This document shows positions 16,529-24,748 of a stretch of 64,000 nt of DNA, piece after piece. Under the pieces are notes generated by a model. It was given only the letters and a program-made list of their open reading frames with translations. It made no database searches and was not told the DNA's origin. This DNA comes from Amycolatopsis iheyensis (GTDB lineage: Bacteria; Actinomycetota; Actinomycetes; Mycobacteriales; Pseudonocardiaceae): positions 124,001 through 188,000 of the forward strand of contig NZ_JAMXQV010000017.1 of assembly GCF_024703995.1 (NCBI RefSeq), written 5' to 3'. Both the position numbers and the translations under genes were made by a program. Position 1 is the first letter of the stretch; each line of letters opens with the position of its first letter.

Positions 16529-17566
16529 ATGCCCCAGCCGAGATCATCGCGGCCGACCCAGCGGGACATCGCCGAGCTCGCCGGCGTCTCGATCACGACG
16601 GTTTCCCACGTCGTGAACGGGACGCGCGCCGTCGCCGAGGACACCAAGGCGGCCGTGCTGCGGGCGATCGAAACGACCGGCTACACCGGCGACGCGATCG
16701 CGCGCTCGCTGGTGACCGGCGGGACCCGCTCGATCGGGATGGCGATCTCGCTGGTCGCGAACCCGTACTTCGCGACGCTGATGCAGGCGATCGAGCGGGA
16801 GGCGTCGGCGCACGGGTACACCGTCCTGCTGGCCGACACGCACGACACCGCGGACACGGAGCGTGACACGGTGCGAGCGCTGCGCTCGCGGCGCGTCGAC
16901 GGCCTCCTGATCACCCCGGCGCCCGGCGACGGCCCGGTGATCGGCGAGCTCGTGTCCCTGGACGTGCCGACGGTGCTGATCGACCGGCTGACCACCCGCG
17001 GCGACGTCGACCAGGTGGGCACGGAGAACATCCAGGCGACGTCGGCGCTGACCGCGCACCTGGCGACGCTCGGGCACCGGCGGGTCGGGATGATCAGCGG
17101 CGCGCCCGGGTTGTCGACGAGCGAGGAGCGGGTGCTGGGCTACCGGCTGGGGCTCGGCCGGTCCGGGCTGACCTGGTCGGCCGAGCTCGTGGCCTGCGGG
17201 AACTCGTCGCACGAGGGTGGCGCGCTGGCGTTGAGCCAGCTGCTGGCGCTGCCCGAGCCGCCGACGGCGCTGGTGGTCGGCAACGACAGCATGATGGTCG
17301 GGGTGCTGCACGAGGCGCGGCGGCGCGGGTTGAAGATCGGCCGCGACCTGCCGGTGGTGGTCTACGACGACGTCGAGTGGGCGGATCTCGTGGATCCCCC
17401 GCTGACGACGATGGCTCAGCCGATCGAGGAGATCGGCCGGCAGGCGGTGCGGCTGCTGCTGGCGCGGATCAACGATCCGGGCAGGAAGGCCGAAACCGTA
17501 CGGCTGGCACCCACTCTGCGTCACCGCGAGTCGTGCGGCTGCCCTTCGGTTCACTCACATCAGTGA
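16529..17566 (+). CDS. LacI family transcriptional regulator of the sugar ABC operon
   Basis: A 345-residue LacI/GalR protein. The N-terminal helix-turn-helix and hinge are intact (RDIAELAGVSITTVSHVVNGTRAV, about residues 12-35). The periplasmic-binding-like sensor domain spans about 65-340. It probably represses the divergent ABC operon and itself through the palindrome at 16491 and releases it on binding the imported sugar or its phosphate. The ATG at 16529 has AAAGGA 6 nt upstream; a TTG at 16499 would begin inside the operator and is rejected. A paralogue without DNA-binding domain follows after 69 bp. Confidence 0.93.
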   Translation: MPQPRSSRPTQRDIAELAGVSITTVSHVVNGTRAVAEDTKAAVLRAIETTGYTGDAIARSLVTGGTRSIGMAISLVANPYFATLMQAIEREASAHGYTVLLADTHDTADTERDTVRALRSRRVDGLLITPAPGDGPVIGELVSLDVPTVLIDRLTTRGDVDQVGTENIQATSALTAHLATLGHRRVGMISGAPGLSTSEERVLGYRLGLGRSGLTWSAELVACGNSSHEGGALALSQLLALPEPPTALVVGNDSMMVGVLHEARRRGLKIGRDLPVVVYDDVEWADLVDPPLTTMAQPIEEIGRQAVRLLLARINDPGRKAETVRLAPTLRHRESCGCPSVHSHQ

Positions 17567-17635
17567 TTCTGGAGTTTTCCCGGCACGGCGTGGAGGTTCA
17601 GCGGCTACCTTTCGGCTGAGCGTCTGCGAGGGCTT

Positions 17636-18502
17636 ATGACCGCACTTTCGCCGGAGCTCCGGTTGTGGGACCCCCCGGTCACCTACCGGATCGGCGTCGC
17701 GATGGGTACGCACGCGAACCCTTATTCGGGTGAGCTGCTGCGCTCGATCAGGGCGGCCGCGGCGCAGGCGGGGTGCGACGTCACGCTGGCCGACACGGGA
17801 GACACGGTCAGTGAAGAGGCGGCGCTGGTGCGTGCGCTGCGGGCCGACATGGTGGACGGCGTGCTGCTGGTCCCGTCGCCGGGTGACGAAGCGGTGATCA
17901 ACGGCCTGGTCCGGATGGGTGTCCCGACGGTGCTGGTCGACCGCGTCGCGGCCCGCAACGACGTCGACCAGGTGGGCACGGAGAACGTGCACGCGGTGGC
18001 GTCGCTGGTCCGCCACCTGACGGAGCGCCGCCACCGCAAGATCGGCTTGATTTCGGGCGACGAGGGCCTGGAGACGAGCCGCGAGCGCGTCCGCGGCTAC
18101 CGGCTGGGCTTGGAGCAGGCGGGGCTGCGTTTCAACCGCGAGCTGATGGAGTCGGGCCTGTCGAACCCGGGCGGAGCGGCCCGCGCGGCGGCCAAGCTCC
18201 TGGACGGCTGGCCCTCCCCGACGGCCCTGGTGGTGGCGGACGAGTCGATGCTGGTGGGCGTCCAGTACGAGGCCCACCGCCGCGGCATCCGCATCGGGTC
18301 CGAGCTGGCGGTGGTCGGGTACGGCGACATGGATTGGGCGCGCCGCGTGAGCCCGGCGGTGACGACGGTGGCCCAGCCGGTGGCGGACATGGGGCACCGG
18401 GCGGTGCAGTTGCTGCTGTCCCGGATCTCGGACCCGGACCGGCCGGCGGAGTCGGTGTCGCTGGCGCCGCGGTTCCTGCACGGCGCGTCCTGCGGGTGCT
18501 GA
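17636..18502 (+). CDS. LacI-family sensor-domain paralogue lacking the DNA-binding domain
   Basis: A 288-residue protein that aligns along its length with the sensor core of the preceding LacI protein. Shared landmarks include DVDQVGTEN, ADT-DT, RVxGYRLGL, VVxDxSMLVGV and a C-terminal SCGC. After a short leader (MTALSPELRLWDPP) it begins directly at YRIGVAMGTHANPYSGELLRSI. The 69-bp gap upstream cannot encode a helix-turn-helix in any frame, so this is not a simple frameshift. It may heterodimerise with the full-length LacI or sense sugar on its own. The core appears intact, so I do not call it a pseudogene. Confidence 0.88.
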   Translation: MTALSPELRLWDPPVTYRIGVAMGTHANPYSGELLRSIRAAAAQAGCDVTLADTGDTVSEEAALVRALRADMVDGVLLVPSPGDEAVINGLVRMGVPTVLVDRVAARNDVDQVGTENVHAVASLVRHLTERRHRKIGLISGDEGLETSRERVRGYRLGLEQAGLRFNRELMESGLSNPGGAARAAAKLLDGWPSPTALVVADESMLVGVQYEAHRRGIRIGSELAVVGYGDMDWARRVSPAVTTVAQPVADMGHRAVQLLLSRISDPDRPAESVSLAPRFLHGASCGC

Positions 18503-18511
18503 ACTGGTGGG

Positions 18512-19027
18512 GTGCTCCTCCACACCGGGCAACTTCCGCCTGACCTGCTGACCTCGACCCGCACCCTGCTGGAGTCGGTCTTCGACGACTTCGACCTGCC
18601 CGGCTGGCACAACACCCTGGGCGGCATGCACGCCCTGACCTTCGACGGTCCGCACCTGGTCGGCCACGCGGCACTCGTCCAACGCCGTCTTCTCCACGAC
18701 GGCCGCGTGCTGAACACGGGGTACGTGGAAGGCGTCGCGGTCCACCCGGCGTATCGACGGCGCGGCATCGCGGGAGCGCTGATGGGCTCGCTGGAGGAGT
18801 TGCTGCGCGGGTACGACGTGGGCGCGTTGAGCGCGTCGTCCGACGGCGCGCCGATGTACGCGAGCCGGGGGTGGCAGGTGTGGCGCGGGCCGACTTTCGC
18901 GCTGACACCGGGTGGCGTTCGGCGGACAGCGGACGAGGACGGCGGCATTTACGTGTTCCCGGGGCGGGAGCCGCTCGATCTGGACGGCGAGTTAGTCGCC
19001 GACTGGCGGGCCGGCGAAGTCTGGTGA
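18512..19027 (+). CDS. aac(2')-I: Aminoglycoside 2'-N-acetyltransferase, AAC(2')-I type
   Basis: A 171-residue GNAT enzyme whose sequence closely follows the chromosomal mycobacterial AAC(2')-I family. Seen here are LHTGQL near the start, W-NTLGGMHAL, HAALVQRRLL, GYVEGVAVHPAYRRRGIAGALM (acetyl-CoA loop), GALSAS, YASRGWQVWRGPT and the C-terminal LVADWRAGEVW. The family acetylates the 2'-amino group of aminoglycosides such as gentamicin and may also have a housekeeping role. The start is GTG at 18512 with GGTGGG just before it, 9 bp after the LacI paralogue, so they may be cotranscribed. Resistance is predicted, not shown. Confidence 0.9.
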   Translation: MLLHTGQLPPDLLTSTRTLLESVFDDFDLPGWHNTLGGMHALTFDGPHLVGHAALVQRRLLHDGRVLNTGYVEGVAVHPAYRRRGIAGALMGSLEELLRGYDVGALSASSDGAPMYASRGWQVWRGPTFALTPGGVRRTADEDGGIYVFPGREPLDLDGELVADWRAGEVW

Positions 19028-19135
19028 CGATTCGGCCCGCCGGCGACCGAGGTGCCTACGCAGACCGAAATTGGCGTACACCTTGTTGAGCGTCACCTCG
19101 TTGATCAGCACCAGCACCAGCACTGGCAACACCAA
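18992..19135 (-). CDS. Possible overlooked 47-residue single-helix membrane peptide
   Basis: On the reverse strand, 32 bp after the GH76-like stop, GGAAG precedes TTG/GTG/TTG start candidates (19135, 19132, 19129). They open a frame reading VLPVLVLVLINEVTLNKVY and then a basic tail NFGLRRHLGRRR, ending at TAA 18994-18992. Third positions are mostly G or C and the helix-plus-basic-tail arrangement looks protein-like. The last 12 codons are antisense to the end of the acetyltransferase gene. No homologue is recognised; the GTGCTG repeats make chance hydrophobicity possible. Confidence 0.35.
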   Translation of the reverse strand: MVLPVLVLVLINEVTLNKVYANFGLRRHLGRRRAESSPDFAGPPVGD

Positions 19136-19167
19136 CTTCCGCGAACGCCTACACGCGGAACAGTCCG

Positions 19168-20163
19168 TTATTCATTCCTCAACGTCGCCGCGGCTTCCAG
19201 CAGCATCCAGCCGCCCACCTGGACCGACATGTCCCGCTCCGGGGCATCCACCGGCAACGGCCAAGGCGCCGGCCGGTCCCAAAACGCGCTGAACACCGGC
19301 CCGGGTGCCGCGCCGGACCAGCATGCCTCTGCCGACTTCAGCACCAGCTCGCGGGCCGTGGACGCTTCCGGGCCGGGCAACACCCGCGCCGCCAACGCCA
19401 GGTACCGTGCCAGGATCGCCGCGAACAGGCCGCCGTCTCCGCCGCTCTGGCCGACGATCACCCCTCCCGGCGCGCAATGTGAAGCAACCGCCCGCACCGT
19501 CCGCGCCGCAGCGTCCATTGAGGACAGTTCCAGACAGGCCCCGAGATAAACACCCTGGCAGTACGTATAAATGTGCTTGACGATCTCCCCGGTATCCGTC
19601 CGAATACCATCCCAGACAAGTCCGGACGCGGGATCGACCAAAGTGGACGTCATCCACGAAGTCATCTCCCCAGCGCGGGCGAGGTTCCCCGACCGCGCGT
19701 GAAAAATCGCCGCCGGGCCGTTCGCGGGAGCGTTCTTGAACTCGTCGCCGCGGCGCCACCAGATTCCGCCGCCCGCCGCGGACGTCCAGCCCGACAGGAG
19801 CTGAGTGTCGATCGCCGCCAAAGCGGGACCGACGTCGATGCCCAACGACGAAACCCGTTGCAGTGCAAGGCCCAGCCACGCGATGTCGTCGTAATAATCG
19901 TTCGTCCAGCGGCCGAAGTTGCGCAGCCGCACCGAACGCACGAACGAACGGATCAACGCCAGCCGGGACGCTGAAGGCGCACGCAGCTGCGCGTCCACCA
20001 GCGTGTCCAGCAGGTGGGCCTGCCACCAGTAGTTCCAGTGCCAGTGCAGCCGCTGGCCCACCGACGGCGGCCAGCCGCTGCGGCCGAGGACCGTGCCGGG
20101 GAGGGCCCACACCCGTCGCAGGTGGCGCGAGGTCACCGCGTGTTCCGCGGCCGAGACGTCCAT
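19168..20163 (-). CDS. Glycoside hydrolase family 76-like protein, probably cytoplasmic
   Basis: A 331-residue (alpha/alpha)6-barrel-like protein. GH76 (alpha-1,6-mannanase) hallmarks are NDYYDDIAWLGLAL, containing the adjacent Asp pair used in catalysis, then GGGIWWRRGDEFKNAPANGPAAI and YTYCQGVYLGACLEL. No signal peptide is visible, unlike secreted mannanases, so it may act on an intracellular glycan or be a repurposed member. The ATG ends at 20163. It is divergent from the molybdopterin oxidoreductase gene, only 51 bp away, sharing a TetR-type operator. Confidence 0.78.
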   Translation of the reverse strand: MDVSAAEHAVTSRHLRRVWALPGTVLGRSGWPPSVGQRLHWHWNYWWQAHLLDTLVDAQLRAPSASRLALIRSFVRSVRLRNFGRWTNDYYDDIAWLGLALQRVSSLGIDVGPALAAIDTQLLSGWTSAAGGGIWWRRGDEFKNAPANGPAAIFHARSGNLARAGEMTSWMTSTLVDPASGLVWDGIRTDTGEIVKHIYTYCQGVYLGACLELSSMDAAARTVRAVASHCAPGGVIVGQSGGDGGLFAAILARYLALAARVLPGPEASTARELVLKSAEACWSGAAPGPVFSAFWDRPAPWPLPVDAPERDMSVQVGGWMLLEAAATLRNE

Positions 20164-20187
20164 GACGCAATCGTGCCTTGCCCATCG

Positions 20188-20205
20188 ACATACCGCTCGG
20201 TATGT
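20188..20205. promoter_or_regulatory. TetR-type operator between divergent genes
   Basis: ACATACCG and CGGTATGT (20188-20195 and 20198-20205) form a perfect inverted repeat around a 2-bp centre, the form bound by many TetR-family repressors. It lies 9 bp before the oxidoreductase ATG and 24 bp before the GH76-like ATG. No TetR gene is adjacent; the only one in the window (54389) belongs to an SMR operon. Confidence 0.75.
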
Positions 20206-20214
20206 TCGGGTGCC

Positions 20215-22353
20215 ATGACGACGGCCCACGTGACCTGCCCGCTGTGTGAAGCCACCTGCGGCCTGGAAGTGACGCTGGACGCGAACCAGCAGGTCACACG
20301 GGTCAAGGGCGACGACAACGACGTCTTCTCCCGGGGCTACATCTGCCCCAAGGGCGCGTCGCTCGGCGCGCTGCACCACGATCCCGACCGGCTGACCGCG
20401 CCGCTGCTCAAGCGCGACGGCGAGTTCGTCGAGGTCAGCTGGCAGGAAGCCTACGACGAAATCGACCGCCGCCTCCCGCCGATCCTCGAGGAGCACGGCC
20501 GGGACGCCGTCGCCGTCTACGCGGGTAACCCCGGTGTGCACAACATCGCGCTCACGCTCTACGGCCGCGTCCTCTACAAAGCCTTGGGCACCAAGAACTT
20601 CTACAGCGCGACGTCGGTCGACCAGCTGCCGAAGCACTACTCGTCCGGGACCATGTTCGGCGACCCGCTCGCCATCCCCGTGCCCGACCTCGACCGCACG
20701 CGGCACCTGCTTATCCTCGGCGCCAACCCGCTCGTCTCGAACGGCAGCCTGATGACCGCGCCGGACATCCGCGGCCGGCTGCGCGGGATCCGCGAGCGCG
20801 GCGGCAAGATCGTCGTCGTCGACCCGCGGCGCACGCGCACCGCGCAGTTCGCCGACGAACACCACGCCATCCGGCCCGGCACGGACGCGCTGCTGCTGTT
20901 CGCCCTGGTCAACGTCCTGTTCGCGGAGAACCGGGCCCGACCGCGAAAGCTCGAAGCACACCTCAACGGCCTCGACGACGTCCGCGAGCTGGCCAGGCCG
21001 TTCACGCCCGAAGCCGTCGCCCAGCGCACCGGAATCGACGCCGACGAGATCCGCCGGCTCGCGCGAGAGCTGGCCGAAGCGGACAACGCCGTCGTCTACG
21101 GCCGGATCGGCACCACCACCCAGACGTTCGGCACGGTCGCGAGCTGGCTCGTCGACGTCCTCAACGTGCTGACCGGCAACCTCGACGAGCCGGGCGGCGC
21201 GATGTTCCCGCTGGCCGCGTGCCAGCCGACCGGCAACCGGCGGCCCTTCGCCGTCGGACGCTGGCACAGCCGGGTGCGCGGGCTGCCGGAGGTCGTGGGC
21301 GAACTGCCGGTCGCGACGCTCGCCGACGAGATCGAAACCCCGGGCGACGGCCAGGTCCGCGCGCTGATCACCGTCAGCGGCAACCCGTGCCTGAGCACGC
21401 CGAACGCGGGCCGGCTGAGCGAAGCCCTGAAGGGCCTCGACTTCATGATCTCCGTCGACGTCTACCTCAACGAGACGTCGCGCCAGGCGGACGTCATCCT
21501 GCCCGGCCCGTCGCCGCTCGAGCGCCCGCACTTCGACCTGGCCTTCTACCAGCTGTCGGTCCGCAACGTGGCCAACTGGACACCCGCGACACTGCCGTCG
21601 AAGCTGCCGCAGGAGTGGGAGACCATGCTGCGGCTCACCGGCATCGTCACCGGTCAGGGCCCCGAGGCGGACGTCGAAGCACTCGACGACTTCGTCGCCG
21701 CCGACGTCGCGCGCCGCGCCAAGCTCGAGGTCACCCGCGACCGCACCGGCCCGGCGCGGCTGGTCGACCTGATGCTGCGGGCCGGCCCGTACGACGTCAC
21801 GCTGGCCGACCTCGAAGCCGCGCCGCACGGGATGGACTTCGGGCCGCTGAAGCCGCGGATCCCCGAGGTGCTGTGCACGGCGTCCGGCCGGATCGAGCTG
21901 GCGCCGGCGACGATCGTCGCCGATGTCCCGCGCCTGCGCGAAGAGCTCGCCAAGCCCGAGGACGACGGCCTGGTGCTGATCGGCCGCCGGCACCTCAGCT
22001 CGAACAACTCGTGGATGCACAACCTGAAACCGCTGGTCCGCGGCGGAAACCGCTGCACGGTCCTGATCCACCCGGCCGACGCGACGCGCCTGGGCCTGAC
22101 CGACGGCGCGCTGGCGTCGGTGACGTCCCGCGCGGGCAAGCTGGAGGTCCCGGTGGAGGTGACGGACGAGGTCCGCCCGGGTGTGGTCAGCATCCCGCAC
22201 GGCTGGGGCCACGACGCCGACGGTTCGCGGACGCGGGTGGCGCGGGCGAACCCGGGGGTGAACTCGAACCTGGTCGCCGACGAGACCCTGCTCGACGTGC
22301 CGTCCGGGACCACGGTGCTGAACGGGATCCCGGTCGAGGTCGCCCCGGTGTAG
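20215..22353 (+). CDS. Molybdopterin-dependent oxidoreductase, formate dehydrogenase-like, single-gene
   Basis: A 712-residue Mo/W-bis-MGD enzyme. The N-terminal 4Fe-4S ligands are C8, C11, C15 and C44 (CPLCEATC ... GYICPKG). The central molybdopterin domain holds VYAGNPGVHN and NPLVSNGSLMTAPDIRGRL, and the C-terminal Molydop_binding domain starts near LVLIGRRHLSSNNSWMHN. There is no Tat signal, so it is cytoplasmic, and no partner subunit is nearby. The substrate is not deducible; similar actinobacterial proteins are annotated generically. The ATG at 20215 follows the operator; upstream in-frame text is non-coding. It converges tail to tail with the next gene with no gap. Confidence 0.88.
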   Translation: MTTAHVTCPLCEATCGLEVTLDANQQVTRVKGDDNDVFSRGYICPKGASLGALHHDPDRLTAPLLKRDGEFVEVSWQEAYDEIDRRLPPILEEHGRDAVAVYAGNPGVHNIALTLYGRVLYKALGTKNFYSATSVDQLPKHYSSGTMFGDPLAIPVPDLDRTRHLLILGANPLVSNGSLMTAPDIRGRLRGIRERGGKIVVVDPRRTRTAQFADEHHAIRPGTDALLLFALVNVLFAENRARPRKLEAHLNGLDDVRELARPFTPEAVAQRTGIDADEIRRLARELAEADNAVVYGRIGTTTQTFGTVASWLVDVLNVLTGNLDEPGGAMFPLAACQPTGNRRPFAVGRWHSRVRGLPEVVGELPVATLADEIETPGDGQVRALITVSGNPCLSTPNAGRLSEALKGLDFMISVDVYLNETSRQADVILPGPSPLERPHFDLAFYQLSVRNVANWTPATLPSKLPQEWETMLRLTGIVTGQGPEADVEALDDFVAADVARRAKLEVTRDRTGPARLVDLMLRAGPYDVTLADLEAAPHGMDFGPLKPRIPEVLCTASGRIELAPATIVADVPRLREELAKPEDDGLVLIGRRHLSSNNSWMHNLKPLVRGGNRCTVLIHPADATRLGLTDGALASVTSRAGKLEVPVEVTDEVRPGVVSIPHGWGHDADGSRTRVARANPGVNSNLVADETLLDVPSGTTVLNGIPVEVAPV

Positions 22354-23010
22354 CTACCAGGCCGTCGACAGGTCGGCGTGCTGCCGGATCCAGGCGTGCA
22401 TGACGATCCCCGCCGCGACGCCCGCGTTGATCGACCGGGTCGTCCCGAACTGGGCGATCGACACCGTCAGCGCCGCCGCGTCCCGCGTGCCCGCCGACAA
22501 CCCCGGCCCTTCCTGGCCGAACACCAGCACGCACGAACGCGGCAGCGACGCCGTCTCGACCGGCTCGGACCCCGGCGTGTTGTCCACCGCGACCACCGCC
22601 AGGTTCTGCGAAGCCGCGAACGCGACCAACCCGGACACGTCGTCGTGGTGGCGGAGGTGCTGGTAGCGATCGGTCACCATGGCGCCGCGGCGGTTCCAGC
22701 GGCGGCGGCCGACGATGTGCACTTCCGCCGCCGCGAACGCGTTCGCCGTGCGGACCACCGTGCCGATGTTGTGGTCGTGCTGGAAGTTCTCGATCGCGAC
22801 GTGGAACGGGTGCCGCCGGGAGTCCACATCGGACACGATCGCCTCGCGCCGCCAGTAGCGGTACGCGTCCACGACGTTGCGGCGGTCCCCTTCGCGCAGG
22901 AGGTCCGGGTCGTACCGTTCGTCGGCCGGCCACTCACCCGGCCAAGGGCCGACGCCGACCTCTTCGCGGCTCACCCACTCGGTGGGTCCGACGTCGTGCG
23001 ATGCGCTCAC
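22354..23010 (-). CDS. TrmH/SpoU family RNA methyltransferase
   Basis: A 218-residue SPOUT methyltransferase. Its trefoil-knot motifs are ENFQHDHNIGTVVRTANAF (motif 1, with Asn and Arg), VLVFGQEGPGLS (motif 2) and SINAGVAAGIVMHAWI (motif 3). It would use SAM to 2'-O-methylate a tRNA or rRNA ribose; the target base is unknown. A roughly 60-residue N-terminal extension precedes the knot. Its stop codon abuts that of the convergent oxidoreductase gene. Confidence 0.9.
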   Translation of the reverse strand: MSASHDVGPTEWVSREEVGVGPWPGEWPADERYDPDLLREGDRRNVVDAYRYWRREAIVSDVDSRRHPFHVAIENFQHDHNIGTVVRTANAFAAAEVHIVGRRRWNRRGAMVTDRYQHLRHHDDVSGLVAFAASQNLAVVAVDNTPGSEPVETASLPRSCVLVFGQEGPGLSAGTRDAAALTVSIAQFGTTRSINAGVAAGIVMHAWIRQHADLSTAW

Positions 23011-23025
23011 CCGGACGATTGTCGC

Positions 23026-23418
23026 CTAGCCGAGGCGGACCCGGTGCGTCCGGGCGTCTTCGCTGTGGTCGCGGTGGCGCCAGCGGTGGTACACGCCGAC
23101 GTAGGAGTAGACGACCACCGCGATCGCGACGACGCCGATCACCGGCAGCCACGCCCGCGGGAACACCGTGTCGTACAGGTAGTAGGCGTTGAACCCGCCG
23201 GGCAGGTCGCCGAGGCCCTGCTGGTGGCGGAAGTAGTTCTCCAGCGCGGTGAACGGGCACGGCACGGGCGCGACGTTGACGAGCACACCCCAGGCGACAC
23301 CCAGCATGTGGACGAAGATCAGCTTCGGCCAGCGCCACGCGAGGAACCCGCCGAACCCGATGAGGAGCAGGGCCAGAATGTGTACTGCGACGGTCACTTC
23401 GGCCAGGAACTTCGCCAT
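23026..23418 (-). CDS. DUF2784 domain membrane protein
   Basis: A 130-residue protein with three or four transmembrane helices. FGGFLAWRWPKLIFVHMLGVAWGVLVN and PCPFTALENYFRHQQG are typical of the DUF2784 family, whose function is unknown. It lies 15 bp upstream of the methyltransferase gene on the same strand, so the two are probably cotranscribed. The ATG at 23418 is preceded by AGGGGGAG. Confidence 0.85.
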   Translation of the reverse strand: MAKFLAEVTVAVHILALLLIGFGGFLAWRWPKLIFVHMLGVAWGVLVNVAPVPCPFTALENYFRHQQGLGDLPGGFNAYYLYDTVFPRAWLPVIGVVAIAVVVYSYVGVYHRWRHRDHSEDARTHRVRLG

Positions 23419-23568
23419 CGCACTCCCCCTTCACCGTCCCCCTACCAGCGACTTTACTCCGCTGATCGGGTTCGGCCGCCCTTCCGAGTGCCCGGCTGTG
23501 TGATGTTTAACCCAGCGGAGCAACCCATTCACCCCGGCGGTGACGGAAGCGTCACGCGCGGTGGAAGC

Positions 23569-23835
23569 TCAGGCGAACGCCGCGCCGTCGAGGTCGGTGA
23601 CGACCAGCCGGAGCGGGCACCGCTCCCACACCGTCCCCGCCAGCACCGGCCGCACCAGCTCGGCCGCCCGCTCCAGCAGCGGCGGGAGCGGCAGCCGGGT
23701 CGCGATCAGCCGGACCTGCACCAGCTCCGGTGACAGGTCGACCGCCGCGGCCGCCGACAACCAGGTCGCCGGGCGGAGGCCGTCCAACGCGGTCAGGGCG
23801 CCGACGATCTTCTCGGCGGCTTCCTCGGCCGTCAC
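23569..23835 (-). CDS. Small Asp23-operon protein of unknown function
   Basis: An 88-residue Ala/Leu-rich soluble protein starting at the GTG ending at 23835, overlapping the Asp23 gene stop by 4 bp (GTGA). The pattern of a short helix (EEAAEKIVGALTAL) and alternating strands resembles a divergent half Asp23/Gls24 domain, but I cannot assign a family with confidence. It is the fourth gene of the sigma-factor operon. A 6-bp stem hairpin (23540-23555) lies just beyond its stop. Confidence 0.75.
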   Translation of the reverse strand: MTAEEAAEKIVGALTALDGLRPATWLSAAAAVDLSPELVQVRLIATRLPLPPLLERAAELVRPVLAGTVWERCPLRLVVTDLDGAAFA

Positions 23836-24188
23836 CGGGCCTCGATGTCCAGGATGGACACCGAAACGTCGGTGACGACCAGGCCGGTCTGCTCGGCGAC
23901 CGCCCGGCCGACGGCGCGCTGCACCGCCCGGCCCACCGCCGCCGCCTGGTCGGCCGCCGACGTCACCAGGTCGACCTCGACGCTCAGCCGGCCGTCGGCC
24001 GTGCGCACCCGGACGCCGTCGGCCGGGGCCGGGTCGAGGCCCTTCCAGCGCTGGCGGGCCGCACGCGTCCACGCCGTCACCAGGCCACGCAGCCCCGGTT
24101 CGAGCCGCACCACGCCCGGCGTCTCGATCGCCGCCCGGGCCGCCACGCTGGCGATCACCGGATCGGCGATGACGTAGTCCACGCTCAT
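23832..24188 (-). CDS. Asp23/Gls24 family envelope stress protein
   Basis: A 118-residue Asp23/Gls24 domain protein, with YVIADPVIASVAARAAIETPGVVRLEPG at the start and VDLVTSAADQAAAVGRAVQRAVGRAVAEQTGLVVTDVSVSILDI closing the alpha-beta fold. In Gram-positive bacteria this family associates with membranes and envelope stress. It overlaps both neighbours by 4 bp, so it is made in step with the zinc-finger Asp23 protein and the sigma factor. Confidence 0.88.
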   Translation of the reverse strand: MSVDYVIADPVIASVAARAAIETPGVVRLEPGLRGLVTAWTRAARQRWKGLDPAPADGVRVRTADGRLSVEVDLVTSAADQAAAVGRAVQRAVGRAVAEQTGLVVTDVSVSILDIEAR

Positions 24189-24748
24189 TCCCCTGGCTCC
24201 CCCGCCGTGTCTTCGTCGTAGATGTCGTCCACCAGCAGGTCGAGCTTCGCCAGCGTCAGCCCCACCCGGGCGGCGGCCGCCGCGGTCACCCGCTCCCGCA
24301 CCAACGCCAACGCTTCACCGCCGGTGACGTTCCGCAGACTCACCGCGAGGGTGAGTTCCACTTCGACGACTCCGTCGGCGCCCGTCCGCACCCGGCAACG
24401 CCGCGCCCGGACGCCGTCGACCGTGTCCGCCGCGTACCGCAGCACGGCCGCCACCGCCTGCTCGCTGATCTCGACGAACCCGGGTTCCGGGGTCGGCAGG
24501 GACACCATCGAGCCACGCCGCACCTCGGCCCGCACCGCGGACATGATCCGGCCGAACAAGGCCGGCGGCACGTCCTCCTCGGCCACCAGTTCCGCGGTCG
24601 CCTCGCGCAGCGCCAGCAGGCTCTCGCGCGCGGCCCGGCAGTGGGGGCAGGTCAGCTCGTGCTCGTCGGCCTGCCCGGCGCCGACCGCGTCGAGCCGCTC
24701 CCACACCTGCTCGACGTCACGTTCGCAGGGCAGCTCGTAGTCCGTCAT
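24185..24748 (-). CDS. Putative anti-sigma factor: zinc-binding N-terminal motif fused to an Asp23/Gls24 domain
   Basis: A 187-residue two-part protein. The N-terminal part carries the ZAS-type motif H30-x3-C34-x2-C37 (HELTCPHC) with an additional upstream Cys8, as in zinc-binding anti-sigma factors. The C-terminal part (about 90-175) is an Asp23-like domain (VEISEQAVAAVLRYAADTV ... VGLTLAKLDLLVDDI). The ATG ending at 24748 overlaps the sigma gene stop (ATGA); an ATG two codons earlier is an alternative. Position directly after an ECF sigma gene supports an anti-sigma role; there is no membrane helix. Confidence 0.82.
   Translation of the reverse strand: MTDYELPCERDVEQVWERLDAVGAGQADEHELTCPHCRAARESLLALREATAELVAEEDVPPALFGRIMSAVRAEVRRGSMVSLPTPEPGFVEISEQAVAAVLRYAADTVDGVRARRCRVRTGADGVVEVELTLAVSLRNVTGGEALALVRERVTAAAAARVGLTLAKLDLLVDDIYDEDTAGEPGE

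Noticed and set aside
17567..17635. Possible frameshifted helix-turn-helix for the second LacI protein
   Set aside because: The 69-bp gap is too short for a LacI DNA-binding domain and none of its frames reads like one.
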